Origin: Streptomyces sp. NBC_01463
GTDB taxonomy: Bacteria; Actinomycetota; Actinomycetes; Streptomycetales; Streptomycetaceae
Assembly (NCBI GenBank): GCA_036227345.1
Contig: CP109468.1
Span: forward strand, 1,240,001-1,304,000
Direction of reading: 5' to 3'
DNA: 64,000 bases
This document shows positions 34,872-41,887 of the stretch, piece by piece. The first letter of the stretch is position 1. Every line of letters begins with the position of its first letter. The notes under the pieces are model-generated. The model saw nothing but the letters and a program-made list of their open reading frames with translations, did not search any database and was not told the DNA's origin. A program made the position numbers and the translations under genes.

Positions 34872-35945
34872 TCAGCGCGTGACCCCCAGGGCCGGCAGCA
34901 CGGTCTCCGCCACCCGGTACGCCTCCTCCAGCAGCGGGTTCCCGGAGAGGATGAAGGTGTCGACGCCCAGGTCCTCGAACTCCTTGAGCCGCTCGACGAC
35001 CTGAGCCGTCGATCCCACCACCGCGGTGCCGGGGCCCGGCCGGAAGAGGCTCATGCCCGGCCACATGTTGGGGTGGACCTCCAGCTCACGGGCGTGCGCG
35101 GGGACCTTTCCGCCGTGCTGGCGGAACTGCCGCTGCCAGCCGACCCCGTCCTCGCCCGCCCGGTCGCCGAGCCGGCGGGCGTACGTCGCGTCGCTGGTGA
35201 CGTCGAGCAGCCGGTCCGCCGCCGCCCAGGCCTCGTCCTCGGTGTCCCGGACGATCAGGTGCAGCCGCAGTCCGATCCGGAGCGTGCGGCCGTACGCGGC
35301 GGCCCTCGCCCGGACCTTCTCCAGCTTCTCCTTCAGCAGGTGCGGCGGCTCGCCCCAGGTCAGGAAGACGTCGACGTGCTCGGCCGCCATCTCGATGCCG
35401 GGGTCGGACGAGCCGCCGAACCAGAGCGGGATGTGCCCGTCCTGGACCGGCTTCAGCTCGCGGAAGGAGGCCCCGGCGTTCTTCAGGTCGTAGAAGCGGC
35501 CCTTGTGGTCGAAGACCTCGCCGGCCGTCAGCCGCTTCACGATCGACCAGTACTCCGCGCTCAGCTCGTACCGTTCGTCGTGCTCCACGTGGAGTCCGTA
35601 CTCCTGGAGCGACTTCGTGGAGCCGTTGACCACGTTGAAGCGCAGCCGGCCGCCGAAGAGGGTGTCGAAACTGAGCGCCATCTTGGCGAGCAGCGTCGGT
35701 GCGATGAGCCCCGGGTGGACGGCGAGCAGGGGCTTGAAACGGGTACTCGTCGAGGCGGCCAGCGCGCTGCCCAGCGGCCAGACGTCGTACAGGTCGGTGG
35801 CGAGGAGCGCGCCGCTGTAGCCGAGCCGTTCGACCGTTCCGGCCAGCTGCGCGAGATAGCCGAGGTCGACGGGGCGCCGGCCCGCGGGCTCCCAGGGGTA
35901 GGCGCCCTCGCGCGGAATGATGTACCAGAGGACTTCGGTCGCCAT
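34872..35945 (-). CDS. ssuD: LLM-class FMNH2-dependent alkanesulfonate monooxygenase
   Basis: 357-residue TIM-barrel flavin monooxygenase that cleaves the C-S bond of alkanesulfonates to aldehyde and sulfite. It begins MATEVLWYIIPREG, has the flavin-binding region TRFKPLLAVHPGLIAPTLLAKMA and the SsuD-type RLRFNVVNGSTKSLQEYGL. It is last in the sulfonate operon, 4 bp after the second binding protein. No flavin reductase gene (SsuE) is in the operon, so reduced FMN must come from elsewhere. Start 35945 was preferred over 35981 because of the family N-terminus. Confidence 0.92.
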   Translation of the reverse strand: MATEVLWYIIPREGAYPWEPAGRRPVDLGYLAQLAGTVERLGYSGALLATDLYDVWPLGSALAASTSTRFKPLLAVHPGLIAPTLLAKMALSFDTLFGGRLRFNVVNGSTKSLQEYGLHVEHDERYELSAEYWSIVKRLTAGEVFDHKGRFYDLKNAGASFRELKPVQDGHIPLWFGGSSDPGIEMAAEHVDVFLTWGEPPHLLKEKLEKVRARAAAYGRTLRIGLRLHLIVRDTEDEAWAAADRLLDVTSDATYARRLGDRAGEDGVGWQRQFRQHGGKVPAHARELEVHPNMWPGMSLFRPGPGTAVVGSTAQVVERLKEFEDLGVDTFILSGNPLLEEAYRVAETVLPALGVTR

Positions 35946-35949
35946 GTCG

Positions 35950-36837
35950 TCATGCCGCCTTGTCGGCAGCGGTACGCGCACGGGCGTGGGCCACGGTGAC
36001 CGGCCGGTCGATGAACCCGGTGCGGTGGAAGATGTCGGCGGCCTCCTGCTGCTCGGCGATGAACGCGTCGGTGACGGGCTCGATCGTCCACGGCAGCGAG
36101 GCGAGCGCGGTCTCCCAGTCGTCGGCCGAGCCGCCGAGGTCGGCGGCGGCGATCTCGGCCGCCTGCCGGGGGTGGGCCGCGGCCCACTCGTCGGCCCGGC
36201 GCAGCGCCCGGGTCAGCGCCTCGATCACCTCGGGCCGGGATTCGGCGAGGTCGCGGCGGGCGAAGAAGACCGAGCGGTCGCTGATGACGTCGCCGGTACG
36301 GACCAGGGTCCGCAGTCCGCCGGTGCGCCGGGCGGCCGCCAGTTCGGCACCCTGGGCGACCCAGGCGGCGATCTCGCCGGTGCGCAGCAGTTGTTCGCTG
36401 TCCGCGGTGGAGCGGACGGCGGTGATGTCCTCGGCGTAGGACAGCCCGGCGTCGTCGAGCGCCTTGGCGATCAGGTGGGTCTGCCAGGAACCGATCGCCA
36501 GGTGCACGGTCGAGCCCTTGAGTCCGGCGACCGTACGCACGGGACTGTCCTCGGCGACGAGGAGGGCGCCGTGCTCGGGGCGCGGGGCGGAGACCGCGGT
36601 GTAGACGATGTCGTGCCCGGCCGCCTGGGCGGTGACGGGCGGGGTGGACCCGGTGCCGCCGAAGTCGATGACGCCCCGGGTCAGGAGCTCTCCGGTGCGC
36701 ACCCCGTTGGTGTACGGGTGGAAGACGACGGTCTCGCCGAGCGGGGCCAGTTCCTCCTGGGCGAAGCCCAGCCGGGAGAGGTGGTACAGGTGGTAGAGGG
36801 ACGGGTTGCTGCTGTGGACACCGATGGTGAGGGTCAT
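35950..36837 (-). CDS. SsuA-like substrate-binding protein lacking a signal peptide
   Basis: 295-residue protein with the NMT1/SsuA type II binding fold (IGVHSSNPSLYHLYHLSRLG, FGGTGSTPPVTAQAAGHDIVYTAVS and LKGSTVHLAIGSWQTHLIAKALDDAGL). It begins MTLTIGV, directly at the first strand, with no signal peptide or lipobox. The upstream stop is immediately adjacent (TGAATG), leaving no room for a missed signal sequence. It is probably cytoplasmic and may be a sensor or enzyme-like relative. The operon also encodes a proper lipoprotein SsuA, so this one is not the transport receptor. Confidence 0.85.
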   Translation of the reverse strand: MTLTIGVHSSNPSLYHLYHLSRLGFAQEELAPLGETVVFHPYTNGVRTGELLTRGVIDFGGTGSTPPVTAQAAGHDIVYTAVSAPRPEHGALLVAEDSPVRTVAGLKGSTVHLAIGSWQTHLIAKALDDAGLSYAEDITAVRSTADSEQLLRTGEIAAWVAQGAELAAARRTGGLRTLVRTGDVISDRSVFFARRDLAESRPEVIEALTRALRRADEWAAAHPRQAAEIAAADLGGSADDWETALASLPWTIEPVTDAFIAEQQEAADIFHRTGFIDRPVTVAHARARTAADKAA

Positions 36838-37596
36838 TCAGATCACTCCGGCTTCGGCTCGGTCGGGGGACGGACGGGAGGGTGCGGGAGGGGTTTCGAC
36901 GCCGAGATCGGCGAGGAGGCGCCGGCGCAGTGCGGCGAAGGCGGGGTCACCGGGATCGCGCGGCCGTGCGACCTCGACGGTCTCGTCGGTGACGAGCCGG
37001 CCGTCACGCAGGACGGCGACCCGGTCGGCCAGCCGTACGGCCTCGTCGACGTCATGGGTGACCAGCAGGACGGCGGGCCGGTGGCGGCGGCACAGCTCGC
37101 CGACCAGGTCCTGCATCTTCAGCCGGGTCAGGGCGTCGAGTGCGGCGAACGGCTCGTCGAGCAGGAGGAGTTCGGGTTCCCGGACCAGCGCCCTGGCGAG
37201 TGCGACGCGCTGGGCCTCGCCTCCCGAGAGGGTGGCGGGCCAGGCCTCGGCGTGCCGCTCCAGGCCGACTTCGGCCAGGGCCCGCAGCCCGTGTGCCGAG
37301 CGGCTGCGGGGCAGCGCGACCGTGACGTTGGCGAGGACCTTCTTCGAGGGGACGAGCCGGGGCTCCTGGAAGACGATGGTGCGGGCCTCGGGGACCAGCA
37401 CCTCTCCCCCGTCGGCGCCGTCGAGCGCTCCGAGGATGCGCAGCAGCGTGGTCTTCCCGCTGCCGCTGGCGCCGAGCAGGGCGACGAACTCGCCCCGGGC
37501 GATGTCGAGCCGCAGACCGTCGAGGACGGCACGCTCGCCGAACACCCTTCGCAGTCCGCGTACTTGTACAGCGGGCGTGGAGGAAGTAGCGGTCAT
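36838..37596 (-). CDS. ssuB: Sulfonate ABC transporter ATP-binding protein
   Basis: 252-residue ABC ATPase of the nitrate/sulfonate/taurine family. Walker A GASGSGKTT (42-50), Q-loop VFQEPRL, signature LSGGEAQRVALARAL and Walker B LLLLDEPFAALD are intact. The ATG at 37596 overlaps the permease stop by 4 nt. It powers import through the SsuC permease encoded just upstream. Confidence 0.95.
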   Translation of the reverse strand: MTATSSTPAVQVRGLRRVFGERAVLDGLRLDIARGEFVALLGASGSGKTTLLRILGALDGADGGEVLVPEARTIVFQEPRLVPSKKVLANVTVALPRSRSAHGLRALAEVGLERHAEAWPATLSGGEAQRVALARALVREPELLLLDEPFAALDALTRLKMQDLVGELCRRHRPAVLLVTHDVDEAVRLADRVAVLRDGRLVTDETVEVARPRDPGDPAFAALRRRLLADLGVETPPAPSRPSPDRAEAGVI

Positions 37597-38477
37597 CGGG
37601 CGGCTCCGCGGTGGTTGCGCCACGGCATCAGCAGACGCTCCAGGAGCCGCACGAGGATGTCGGCGGTCAGTCCGAGGAGCCCGTAGACGAGGATGCAGAC
37701 GGCGAGGATGTCGGTGCGGGCGTAGCTCTGGGCCTGGGACATCAGATAGCCGATGCCGGCGGTGGCGTTGATCTCCTCGGCGGCGATCAGGGCGATGACG
37801 CTGAGTGTCATCGACAGGCGCAGTCCGGCGAGCAGGGACGGCAGCGCGCCGGGCAGGACCACTTCGCGTACGAGGGCGAGTCGCCCCATGCCGAAGCTCC
37901 GCATGGCCTCGACGAGTTTCGGGTCGGTGTTGCGTACGCCGCTCGATGTGGACACGTACATCGGGAAGGTGGTGGCGACGGCGATGAGGAGGATCTTCGC
38001 CGTCTCGTTGATCCCGAACCAGACCATGAACAGCGGCACCAGGGAGAGGAAGGGGATGGTGCGCAGGGTCTGGAGCGAGGAGTCGAGGAGTTCGTCCCCG
38101 AGGCGGGTGAATCCGGTGGTGATGCCGAGGGTGAGTCCGGCGGCGAGTCCGATCAGGAGGCCCAGACCGGAGCGCGTGAGGGAGGTGGTCAGGGCGTCGG
38201 GCAGCTGCCCGTTCCCCCACAGCTCCCCTACCGCGCGGCCCACTTCGGCGGGCGATGCCAGGACGTCGGGGGTGAGGAGTCCGGTGGCCGAGGCCGCCCA
38301 CCACAGGGCGAGCAGGGCGACCGGGCCGATCGTGCGGACGGTCAGCGCGTAGCCCCGGCCGCGGGCCCTGCGGAGCTGGGGTCGGGGGCGGACGAGCCCG
38401 GCGGGCGGGGCGGTGGGGTCACCGGTCCCGGGGCCGCCCCGGCGGACCCTGCCGGGGGCCGCGGCGGTGTCGCTCAT
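37593..38477 (-). CDS. ssuC: Sulfonate ABC transporter permease
   Basis: 294-residue inner-membrane permease with about six membrane helices after a 45-residue basic N-tail. The EAA loop VEAMRSFGMGRLALVREVVLPGALPSLLAGLR contacts the ATPase, and the GINETAKILLIAVATTFPMYV region matches SsuC/TauC permeases. It is coupled by 4-nt ATGA overlaps to the lipoprotein gene upstream and the ATPase downstream. Confidence 0.94.
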   Translation of the reverse strand: MSDTAAAPGRVRRGGPGTGDPTAPPAGLVRPRPQLRRARGRGYALTVRTIGPVALLALWWAASATGLLTPDVLASPAEVGRAVGELWGNGQLPDALTTSLTRSGLGLLIGLAAGLTLGITTGFTRLGDELLDSSLQTLRTIPFLSLVPLFMVWFGINETAKILLIAVATTFPMYVSTSSGVRNTDPKLVEAMRSFGMGRLALVREVVLPGALPSLLAGLRLSMTLSVIALIAAEEINATAGIGYLMSQAQSYARTDILAVCILVYGLLGLTADILVRLLERLLMPWRNHRGAAR

Positions 38478-39496
38478 GTCAGTTTCCCGACGTCGAGCAG
38501 GTGGGCGGTGACGTCGACCCGGTCCTTGGTGACCTTCTGCTCGGCGTAGAACGCGGCGACCGCCTTGAAGCGTTCGATGTCCTCGGGACCCACGGGGTCC
38601 ACGGTGCCGCCCTTGGCGGTGAACTCCGTCTGGACCTCCTTGGCCTTTCCGGTCACAGCGGTCGGGCCGACGTCCGTGAACACGTTGAGGTACGCGGCCG
38701 GGTTCTGCTTCTCCTTGGCGCTGGCCTCGTGGAGGTACTGGTAGAGGGCCTTCACGACCTTCGGGTGCTGCTCGGCGAACTTCGTCCGGACAGCGTTGAG
38801 ACTGTAGTTGTCGGAGCCGATCGCGGCGCCGTCGGCGACGAAGTGCGCCTTGCCGCTGCCGATCTCGGCGACGGCGTACGTCGCCCAGACGGCCCAGGCG
38901 TCGACCTTGCCGGCGTTGAAGACCGCCGCTGTCTGGTCGGGTCGCAGATAGACCCGGGTGACCTTGTCGGCCGGGATGCCGGCCTTGGCGAGGGCCTTGA
39001 GCAGCAGGTACTCACCGGTGCCGCCCTGGTTGACGGCGACCTTCTTCCCGACCAGATCGGCCACCGAGCCGATCCCCGAGCCGTTCCTGACGAGGATGCC
39101 CTCGCCCGCGGCGTCCGGATCGACCGCGGTGAAGAACTTGAAGCCGGGGCGCTGGGCGAGCGAGGTGATGCCGGAGGTGATGGAGCCCGTGGCGATGTCC
39201 AGCTGGTCCGCGTTCATCGCCTGGGCGGCCGGGGCGAACGGTCCGGCGCTGCCGGTCCACGCCACCTTGGCCCCGGCCTTGGACAGGGCCTTGTCGAGGC
39301 TGCCGTCCTTCTTGCCGAGGGCGAGCACCCCGGAGTTGCCGGGGTCGGGGATGCGGACGGTCACGGTGCCCTTGCCGCCGGAGCCCGCTGCGCCGCTGTC
39401 GGCCTCGGACGTGCCGCAGGCGGTGAGGGCGACGAGCGCGGTGACCGTGAGGAGCGCCGGAACGGCTGTCGTACGCAGTGGTCGGGGGAGGTTCAT
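38474..39496 (-). CDS. ssuA: Sulfonate ABC transporter substrate-binding lipoprotein
   Basis: 340-residue lipoprotein: signal peptide with lipobox LTAC (lipid cysteine at about residue 27), then the SsuA/NMT1 fold with VRIPDPGNSGVLALGKKDG, SITSGITSLAQRPGFKFF and VGKKVAVNQGGTGEYLLLKALAKAG. It captures alkanesulfonates outside the membrane for the SsuBC transporter. The ATG at 39496 overlaps the stop of the DszB-like gene by 4 nt. Confidence 0.94.
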   Translation of the reverse strand: MNLPRPLRTTAVPALLTVTALVALTACGTSEADSGAAGSGGKGTVTVRIPDPGNSGVLALGKKDGSLDKALSKAGAKVAWTGSAGPFAPAAQAMNADQLDIATGSITSGITSLAQRPGFKFFTAVDPDAAGEGILVRNGSGIGSVADLVGKKVAVNQGGTGEYLLLKALAKAGIPADKVTRVYLRPDQTAAVFNAGKVDAWAVWATYAVAEIGSGKAHFVADGAAIGSDNYSLNAVRTKFAEQHPKVVKALYQYLHEASAKEKQNPAAYLNVFTDVGPTAVTGKAKEVQTEFTAKGGTVDPVGPEDIERFKAVAAFYAEQKVTKDRVDVTAHLLDVGKLT

Positions 39497-40521
39497 GATG
39501 CGGGTTCCTCTGGACTCGGAGGGGCGGAGGTTCGGCGGGCCAGTGCGGCTGCGCGGCGCAGCGGCTCGGGGTCGGCCCAGGCCGCGACGTCGACGGGCTC
39601 GGGCAGGAAGCCGTGGGCGCGCAGCCCGGCCTCCTGTGCCGCGAGCAGGGCGAGACGGTCGGCGGACAGGTCGGGGTGGAGGGTCAGATGGGTGCCGGGC
39701 CGGTAGGCGCCGGCGACTCCGTCGGCGCCCGCCCCGGTCTCGGCGCCGAGGATGCGGGCGACCTCGCCGGGCTGTCCTGCGGCCCAGTCGGCCGCCCGCA
39801 GCAGCACGCCGAGGAAGCGGTCGACGAGGTCGGGGCGGTCGTCGAGGAGCTGCTGGTGGACGGTGATGGGGCGCGGGGTGCCGTTGTTGACGCGGAACCG
39901 CCGGTCGGGCAGGTCGTCGAGTTCGACGGCCACCTCGGCTCCGGCCCGGCGCGCCGCCTCGACGGCCAGCGCGCCCTTGACGTACACGGCGTCGACGTCG
40001 CCGCGGCGCAGCGCGGCCAGTTCGGCCGCCCACTGGCCCTCGTGCCCGTCGGCGGGCACGTCGACGAGCGAGGCGTCGTCCAGGGCGAGTCCGGCGGAGG
40101 CGAGCGCCCCCTCGAAGCCGCGCAGCGCCATGGCGCGCCAGAAGTCGATGGCGATGTCGTGCTTCGGCACGGCGAGCCGCAGCCCGCGCAGCGCTTCGGC
40201 GCCCCGGATGCCGGATCCGGGTGCCACCAGGACGGTCTGCCGCTCCTCGATCCAGGTGAGTCCGATCAGCCGGGTGTGCTCGCCCCGTGAACGGGCCCAC
40301 AGGGCGGGGACGTTGCCGCCCTCGCGGAAGAGGCCGGGCAGGGCGTGGGTGTAGTGCGCGGCGCGGTCGGCGTCCGGGGCGGCCTCCTGGAGGGAGCGCA
40401 CGGAGATGCCGTCGGCGGCGAACTCGTCGGTGAGCCACTGCCGGTCGGCGGCGATGCCGGTGGCGGTGGGGACGGGACAGCGGGTGAACCAGAGGGTCCG
40501 GGGCAGGACGGCAGGTGTCAT
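39493..40521 (-). CDS. DszB-like (sulfinate desulfinase family) protein in the sulfonate operon
   Basis: 342-residue protein with the type II binding-protein fold, no signal peptide. Its start, LWFTRCPVPTATG, resembles the DszB segment NCPVPNA that carries the catalytic cysteine (C27 in DszB; C15 here). H56 in AAHYTHALPGLF and R66 in REGGNVPALW match the DszB H60 and R70, at the same spacing of ten. These three residues define the desulfinase active site, and ordinary binding proteins lack them. A C-S cleaving desulfinase is therefore plausible, though the substrate need not be a hydroxybiphenyl sulfinate. It is the first protein gene after the leader peptide. Alternative: a cytoplasmic binding protein that kept the residues by chance. 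Confidence 0.7.
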   Translation of the reverse strand: MTPAVLPRTLWFTRCPVPTATGIAADRQWLTDEFAADGISVRSLQEAAPDADRAAHYTHALPGLFREGGNVPALWARSRGEHTRLIGLTWIEERQTVLVAPGSGIRGAEALRGLRLAVPKHDIAIDFWRAMALRGFEGALASAGLALDDASLVDVPADGHEGQWAAELAALRRGDVDAVYVKGALAVEAARRAGAEVAVELDDLPDRRFRVNNGTPRPITVHQQLLDDRPDLVDRFLGVLLRAADWAAGQPGEVARILGAETGAGADGVAGAYRPGTHLTLHPDLSADRLALLAAQEAGLRAHGFLPEPVDVAAWADPEPLRRAAALARRTSAPPSPEEPAS

Positions 40522-40685
40522 GGAGTCTTCCCGAGGATCGGCGAAGCGGCGGAAGCCGGCGGGGCGCGCGGCGGGGTGTCCCCGTGCGGAGGGCGCGCAC
40601 GGCACGGGGCTGCGGCGCGGCGGGGCGCGGGGCGCGGGGCGCGGGGCGCGGAGAGAGGGGAAAGAGAAAAGGGGTGGTGCGGGGG
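40522..40685 (-). promoter_or_regulatory. GC-rich attenuator region between leader peptide and DszB-like gene
   Basis: After the leader peptide stop, the transcript can form competing hairpins: CCGTGCG (40582-40588) with CGCACGG (40596-40602), or CCCCGTGC (40580-40587) with GCACGGGG (40602-40609). These share bases, so they exclude each other. This layout fits attenuation tied to translation of the leader peptide. A tandem repeat at 40622-40649 lies between. Confidence 0.45.
40622..40649. repeat. 7-bp tandem repeat GGGGCGC, four copies
   Basis: Four perfect head-to-tail copies of GGGGCGC within the leader of the sulfonate operon; on the transcript they read as C-rich GCGCCCC units. Copy number could vary by slippage and change leader folding. 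Confidence 0.75.
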
Positions 40686-40796
40686 TCAGCGACAGGCGGC
40701 GCTGGACACGCGGGCCAGGTCGATGTGACGGCGCAGCGTGAGGGCGAGCAGGACCGGAGCGGTGCGGGCGGGGGTCGCGGTGCGGCGGCCGGCCAT
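40686..40796 (-). CDS. Sulfur-operon leader peptide (36 residues)
   Basis: Short ORF with GGGAG before the ATG, ending RRHIDLARVSSAACR. This C-terminal pattern with a near-terminal cysteine is that of the short leader peptides that precede sulfur-assimilation and sulfonate operons in Actinobacteria. Translation through the Cys codon (second last) is thought to sense cysteine supply. Here it precedes the DszB-like gene by 164 bp of hairpin-forming RNA. The peptide itself needs no enzymatic function. Confidence 0.75.
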   Translation of the reverse strand: MAGRRTATPARTAPVLLALTLRRHIDLARVSSAACR

Positions 40797-40870
40797 GGCG
40801 GTGCTCCCTTCAGCTCGTCGGTGGTGACGGCTGCAGCCTGCCACGGCCTCGCACCCGCCCACAACTCGCT

Positions 40871-40909
40871 TCCCATGATGTGGGATTGAGTGTGAACGCA
40901 GTGTTTCAC
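40871..40909. promoter_or_regulatory. Operator candidates between the IclR gene and the sulfonate operon
   Basis: TCCCA-TGATG-TGGGA at 40871-40885 is a perfect 5-5-5 inverted repeat, and GTGAA...TTCAC (40892-40896, 40905-40909) is a second with an 8-nt spacer. Both lie in the 193-bp divergent region and are the likely sites for the IclR protein. No clear -10/-35 pair could be assigned for either direction. Confidence 0.45.
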
Positions 40910-40989
40910 CAGCGGCTCTCCGCCGGGTACGGCTCCCGTAATGTGGCAACGTCGCAAGCCGCATCCCCACGAGCGGAGAGTGAAACCCC

Positions 40990-41772
40990 ATGACCGAGGC
41001 CGCCGCAGTACGCGCTCCCGGCGGAGCGCAGGCGGTACAGCGTGCGCTGGACGTCCTGCACTGTTTCCACGACAACGGCCCCGACCTCAGCGCATCCGAT
41101 CTCGCCCGGCGCCTGACACTCTCGGTCTCCACGGCCCACCGGCTGGCCCGCACCCTGCTGGGCGCCGGATTCCTGGAGCAGGACGCGCGGACGTCCCGCT
41201 ACCGGCTCGGGCCCGCCGTGACCGAGCTCGGCCGCCTCTCCTACCATCAGCGCGGTCTGCATCTGGCCGCCCCCGAGCTGGCCGATCTCGCCGAACGCAC
41301 GGGCGCCACCGCCGACCTGGCGCTGCGCAGCGGGCCGCACGCGGTGATCGTCGCGGGCGGTTCGGTGACGCCCAAGGTGGGGCTGCGCCGGCCGCTGCAC
41401 TCGACCGCGCTGGGCAAGGTGCTGCTGGCCTGGGCGAGGCCCGGTGAGGGCGGGCCCTTCTCGCTGCCGCCGCTGCCCGCCTTCACGGACCGCACGATCA
41501 TCGAACCGGCCGCCCTGGAGGCGGAGCTGGCCCGGGTGCGGTCGGAGGCGTACGCCGTCAACGACGGCGAGTCGGCCCACGGGGTTCGGACCCTGGCGGT
41601 GCCGGTGCTGGACGGTGCCGGACACGCCCGTTTCGCCCTGGCGGTACGGGCCACCCCGGCCGTGATCACCCAGGCGCGCACCGAGTGGTTCCTGACGCAG
41701 GCCCGTTCCTGCGCGCGCGCCCTGGAGGTGCTGCTGCTGTCCCCGGCCGAGCGGCGTCCGCCCGCGCCCTGA
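40990..41772 (+). CDS. IclR family transcriptional regulator
   Basis: 260-residue regulator: N-terminal winged HTH (VQRALDVLHCFHDNGPDLSASDLARRLTLSVSTAHRLARTLLGAGFLEQD) and a C-terminal effector domain with LRRPLHSTALGKVLLAW and the conserved ESAHGVRTLAVPVLD. It is divergent from the sulfonate operon, and in Actinobacteria this arrangement usually means direct control of it, with a sulfonate or sulfur metabolite as effector (inference). Confidence 0.92.
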   Translation: MTEAAAVRAPGGAQAVQRALDVLHCFHDNGPDLSASDLARRLTLSVSTAHRLARTLLGAGFLEQDARTSRYRLGPAVTELGRLSYHQRGLHLAAPELADLAERTGATADLALRSGPHAVIVAGGSVTPKVGLRRPLHSTALGKVLLAWARPGEGGPFSLPPLPAFTDRTIIEPAALEAELARVRSEAYAVNDGESAHGVRTLAVPVLDGAGHARFALAVRATPAVITQARTEWFLTQARSCARALEVLLLSPAERRPPAP

Positions 41773-41887
41773 GCCCCGCCCGCCGGGCCCGGCTGTCAGT
41801 CGCGCATGGGACGATATGAGTCGCTCCGGGCGGATGCCGGGCGGAGCGGCGCCAGGGGCGCGGGGACTGCGGGACAGAAGGACGTAC

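Noticed and set aside
40522..40685. GC-rich 7-bp repeats considered as part of a coding sequence or CRISPR-like array
   Set aside because: Units are only 7 bp with no spacers and no open frame with sensible content.
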